Source: Gammaproteobacteria bacterium (lineage in GTDB: Bacteria > Pseudomonadota > Gammaproteobacteria > 21-64-14). From it: a stretch of 64,000 nt of DNA. Positions 62,578-64,000 of this stretch are shown here, in pieces. Each line of letters begins with the position of its first letter. The stretch's first letter is position 1. Location of the stretch: the NCBI GenBank assembly GCA_027013145.1, contig JALUXX010000005.1, forward strand, positions 45,804-109,803, in the 5' to 3' direction. Under the pieces are notes generated by a model. It was not told where the DNA came from. It saw nothing but the letters and a program-made list of their open reading frames with translations, and ran no database searches. The position numbers and the translations under genes are program-made.

Positions 62578-63870
62578 TTACCACATGAACCACGTATTCA
62601 GGAACAGCGTGTTGTTGTCGGACGCCGTGTTGCTTCCCGCGTACTTGGTATACGCCGTGTACTGCAGGGCAAGGCGAGTGTTCTCCCACGGCAGGTAATC
62701 GGCCTCGGCCACGAAGCCGGCGATGTCACTGGTGCCGGATATTCCCGGAGTGCCCCACGAGTTGAAGTATCCGAGCGAGGCCTGCGCCCAGTGGCCCAGT
62801 TCGTAGCTCCCGTCCGCCCGGAACTGCTGCAGGATGTTGCTGCCTCCGGGGAGCGTCTGGTTCTCATGCAGATACACCGCGTGCAGCGAGAGCAGATCCC
62901 CGTTGTTCAGCGGCTGCTGGTAGGAACTGTCCAGCGTCCAGTCCGTGAACTTGCTCGGCGCGGGATTCGCAGTCGTACCCGCGTACTTCACATACAGGCC
63001 GTACGAGCCGACCTCGAGGTAGGCGTGGTTCGGCAGATAACCCTGCCAGGCCACGCGCCAGTAGGGCGCGACGTTGCGGACCACGCCCATATCGGGGGTG
63101 CTAAACTTGGGCGTACCGAGCATTCCCTGCGGTGCGCTGCGGTAGAGGCTCACCGCCGCGTACCAGTGGTTATCCCATAGGACATAGCCACCGACACCCG
63201 CACCCATCAGATTGAAGAGCTGCGACTGACCGATACCGTTGTCGGGCGCCGTCGGGGAACTCGTGTAAGGGAAGGTCCAGGCCGGCGTCGTGTCCCAGAC
63301 GTCCTCCATGCCCGGCATGTTGTCCACGGTCAGTCCGTAGATCAGGTTGTGCCCGCCCAGCGTCGCACGGTTGGCGTAACGCACATCGAGCATGTCGAGC
63401 CCGAAGCTGCCGTCGGGCTGCGAATAGGTCATCTGCACGAACGACCCCATGTGCGGGCTGATCTCGCCGGCATAGTACAGGCTCAGGGCCTGCGGGAAGG
63501 AGAAGTTGTTGTTCTGGCCCGGCGAGGATCCCATCGCCGGCTGGACTTTGGAATTCGACTGCACGTGGGTCCAGCCGACCTGGAGCATGGCGGACATCGG
63601 CGCGATCGCGTTGATCTTCACGCTCCCGGCGGCGCCGCTGGCCTGGATCTGCTTCAGGCCCGTGAGCGTGTAGCCGTTGAGCTTGAACTCCCGCCCGAAG
63701 GCGGTCAGCTCCGGGAACACCGTGTGGCACGCGCTGCACGGCAGCCCGGTCTGGCGCGCAAAGCTCGGTACGGCCTGCGCGGCGGTGGACACCAGCCCCA
63801 GCGCCACACCCAGCAGCCCGGTGACAGCGGCATGGCGGGCGATGCTGCGTACTGTTCTCCCGTATTTCAT
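62578..63870 (-). CDS. Cyc2-like outer-membrane haem-porin fusion, copy B
   Basis: A 430-residue paralogue of the protein at 58.3 kb. Signal peptide cleavage AQA-VPS (about residue 33); haem motif Cys45-Cys48-His49 in TGLPCSACHTVFPEL; FGREFKLNGYTLTG; then a beta-barrel-like body with SLYYAGEISPHMGSF and YLPWENTRLALQYTAY, ending LFLNTWFMW. The two copies share the N-terminal haem region nearly word for word but the barrels diverge in loops, so duplication is not recent. ATG 63870 follows GGGGG at 7 bp; a TTG at 63891 is less likely. The upstream DNA runs into the 25-bp iterons. Confidence 0.8.
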   Translation of the reverse strand: MKYGRTVRSIARHAAVTGLLGVALGLVSTAAQAVPSFARQTGLPCSACHTVFPELTAFGREFKLNGYTLTGLKQIQASGAAGSVKINAIAPMSAMLQVGWTHVQSNSKVQPAMGSSPGQNNNFSFPQALSLYYAGEISPHMGSFVQMTYSQPDGSFGLDMLDVRYANRATLGGHNLIYGLTVDNMPGMEDVWDTTPAWTFPYTSSPTAPDNGIGQSQLFNLMGAGVGGYVLWDNHWYAAVSLYRSAPQGMLGTPKFSTPDMGVVRNVAPYWRVAWQGYLPNHAYLEVGSYGLYVKYAGTTANPAPSKFTDWTLDSSYQQPLNNGDLLSLHAVYLHENQTLPGGSNILQQFRADGSYELGHWAQASLGYFNSWGTPGISGTSDIAGFVAEADYLPWENTRLALQYTAYTKYAGSNTASDNNTLFLNTWFMW

Positions 63871-63905
63871 GACGAAACCCCCTACTTGCAATCGGTTGTG
63901 TCAAC

Positions 63906-63997
63906 GATCGCCCGTATGGAGCCATTCCCGGATCGCCGCAATGGAGCCGGTGGGTGATCGCCGTAATGGAGCCACGGCCGGATCGCCTAATGGAGCC
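63906..63997. repeat. Four iterons of 25-bp period at the right window edge
   Basis: The core GATCGCCGNAATGGAGCC begins at 63906, 63931, 63956 and 63981 (the last one base shorter), always followed by 7 unrelated bases. The array runs toward the window edge and may continue beyond it. The layout resembles multiple transposase-binding repeats at the end of an IS21-like element, or initiator iterons; the sequence beyond is needed. Confidence 0.8.
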
Positions 63998-64000
63998 ACT

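Noticed and set aside
63906..63997. CRISPR array
   Set aside because: Core repeats are 18 bp with 7-bp spacers, far too short, and no cas genes are present.

Overview
The window (64 kb, roughly 70% GC by eye) is a chromosomal segment of a chemolithoautotrophic gammaproteobacterium. Two things point there. The order algW-hisC-hisD-hisG-murA-ibaG-mlaBCDEF / kdsD-kdsC-lptC-lptA-lptB-rpoN-hpf-ptsN-rapZ-npr is the classic gammaproteobacterial (Pseudomonas-type) block. A non-carboxysomal form I RuBisCO operon (cbbLSQ, a c-type cytochrome, cbbO) with divergent cbbR shows CO2 fixation. I cannot fix the genus from sequence alone; sulfur/iron-oxidising lineages such as Acidiferrobacterales or Ectothiorhodospiraceae-like groups fit.

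Layout. 1-2.5 kb: 3' part of a glcD-like FAD oxidase, a macrodomain protein and sspA-sspB. 2.7-2.9 kb: a 170-bp MITE-like palindrome abutting the nif3 stop codon. 3.6-10 kb: an apparently complete bacterial ceramide (sphingolipid) locus. On the minus strand it has serine palmitoyltransferase, a dedicated acyl carrier protein, a CerR-like ketoreductase and an acyl-ACP synthetase; a bCerS-like N-acyltransferase diverges on the plus strand and is followed by lptF and lptG. 12.3-21.8 kb: algW, hisCDG, murA, ibaG and the Mla lipid-transport operon, with a cluster of three palindromic repeats between ibaG and mlaB. 22-34.5 kb: a luciferase-like oxidoreductase, a Na/Ca exchanger, KDO and Lpt genes, rpoN (with a sigma-54-like promoter in front of it), hpf, and a regulatory PTS with HPr kinase (ptsN, hprK, rapZ, mannose-type EIIA, HPr, EI) lacking any sugar permease.

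34.6-40.2 kb: two porins, a FixH-like protein with no canonical start codon, a CtaG-type oxidase assembly factor, a DsrE-like protein and purC. 40.2-47.2 kb: the cbb operon, with strong hairpins in several intercistronic gaps and a CbbR-type promoter. 47.3-51.2 kb: ilvD and the methionine-salvage genes mtnB-mtnD-mtnC, bracketed by a dispersed palindromic repeat family. 51.7-58.1 kb: a Cus-type copper/silver RND efflux operon whose CusA keeps the three-methionine pathway. 58.1-63.9 kb: two paralogous outer-membrane proteins with an N-terminal CXXCH haem motif joined to a predicted beta-barrel (Cyc2-like architecture), a BamE-like lipid-anchor-free protein, a TorD-like chaperone carrying an in-frame repeat insertion, and an FNR-family regulator with candidate FNR boxes nearby. 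The window ends in four iterons of exact 25-bp period.

How it fits together: much of the window builds or services the outer membrane (LPS export, Mla, ceramide, porins, Cus efflux). Carbon fixation is combined with candidate outer-membrane electron-transfer proteins under a possible redox regulator. The strongest leads are the ceramide locus beside lptFG and the pair of haem-porin fusions under a candidate FNR circuit.
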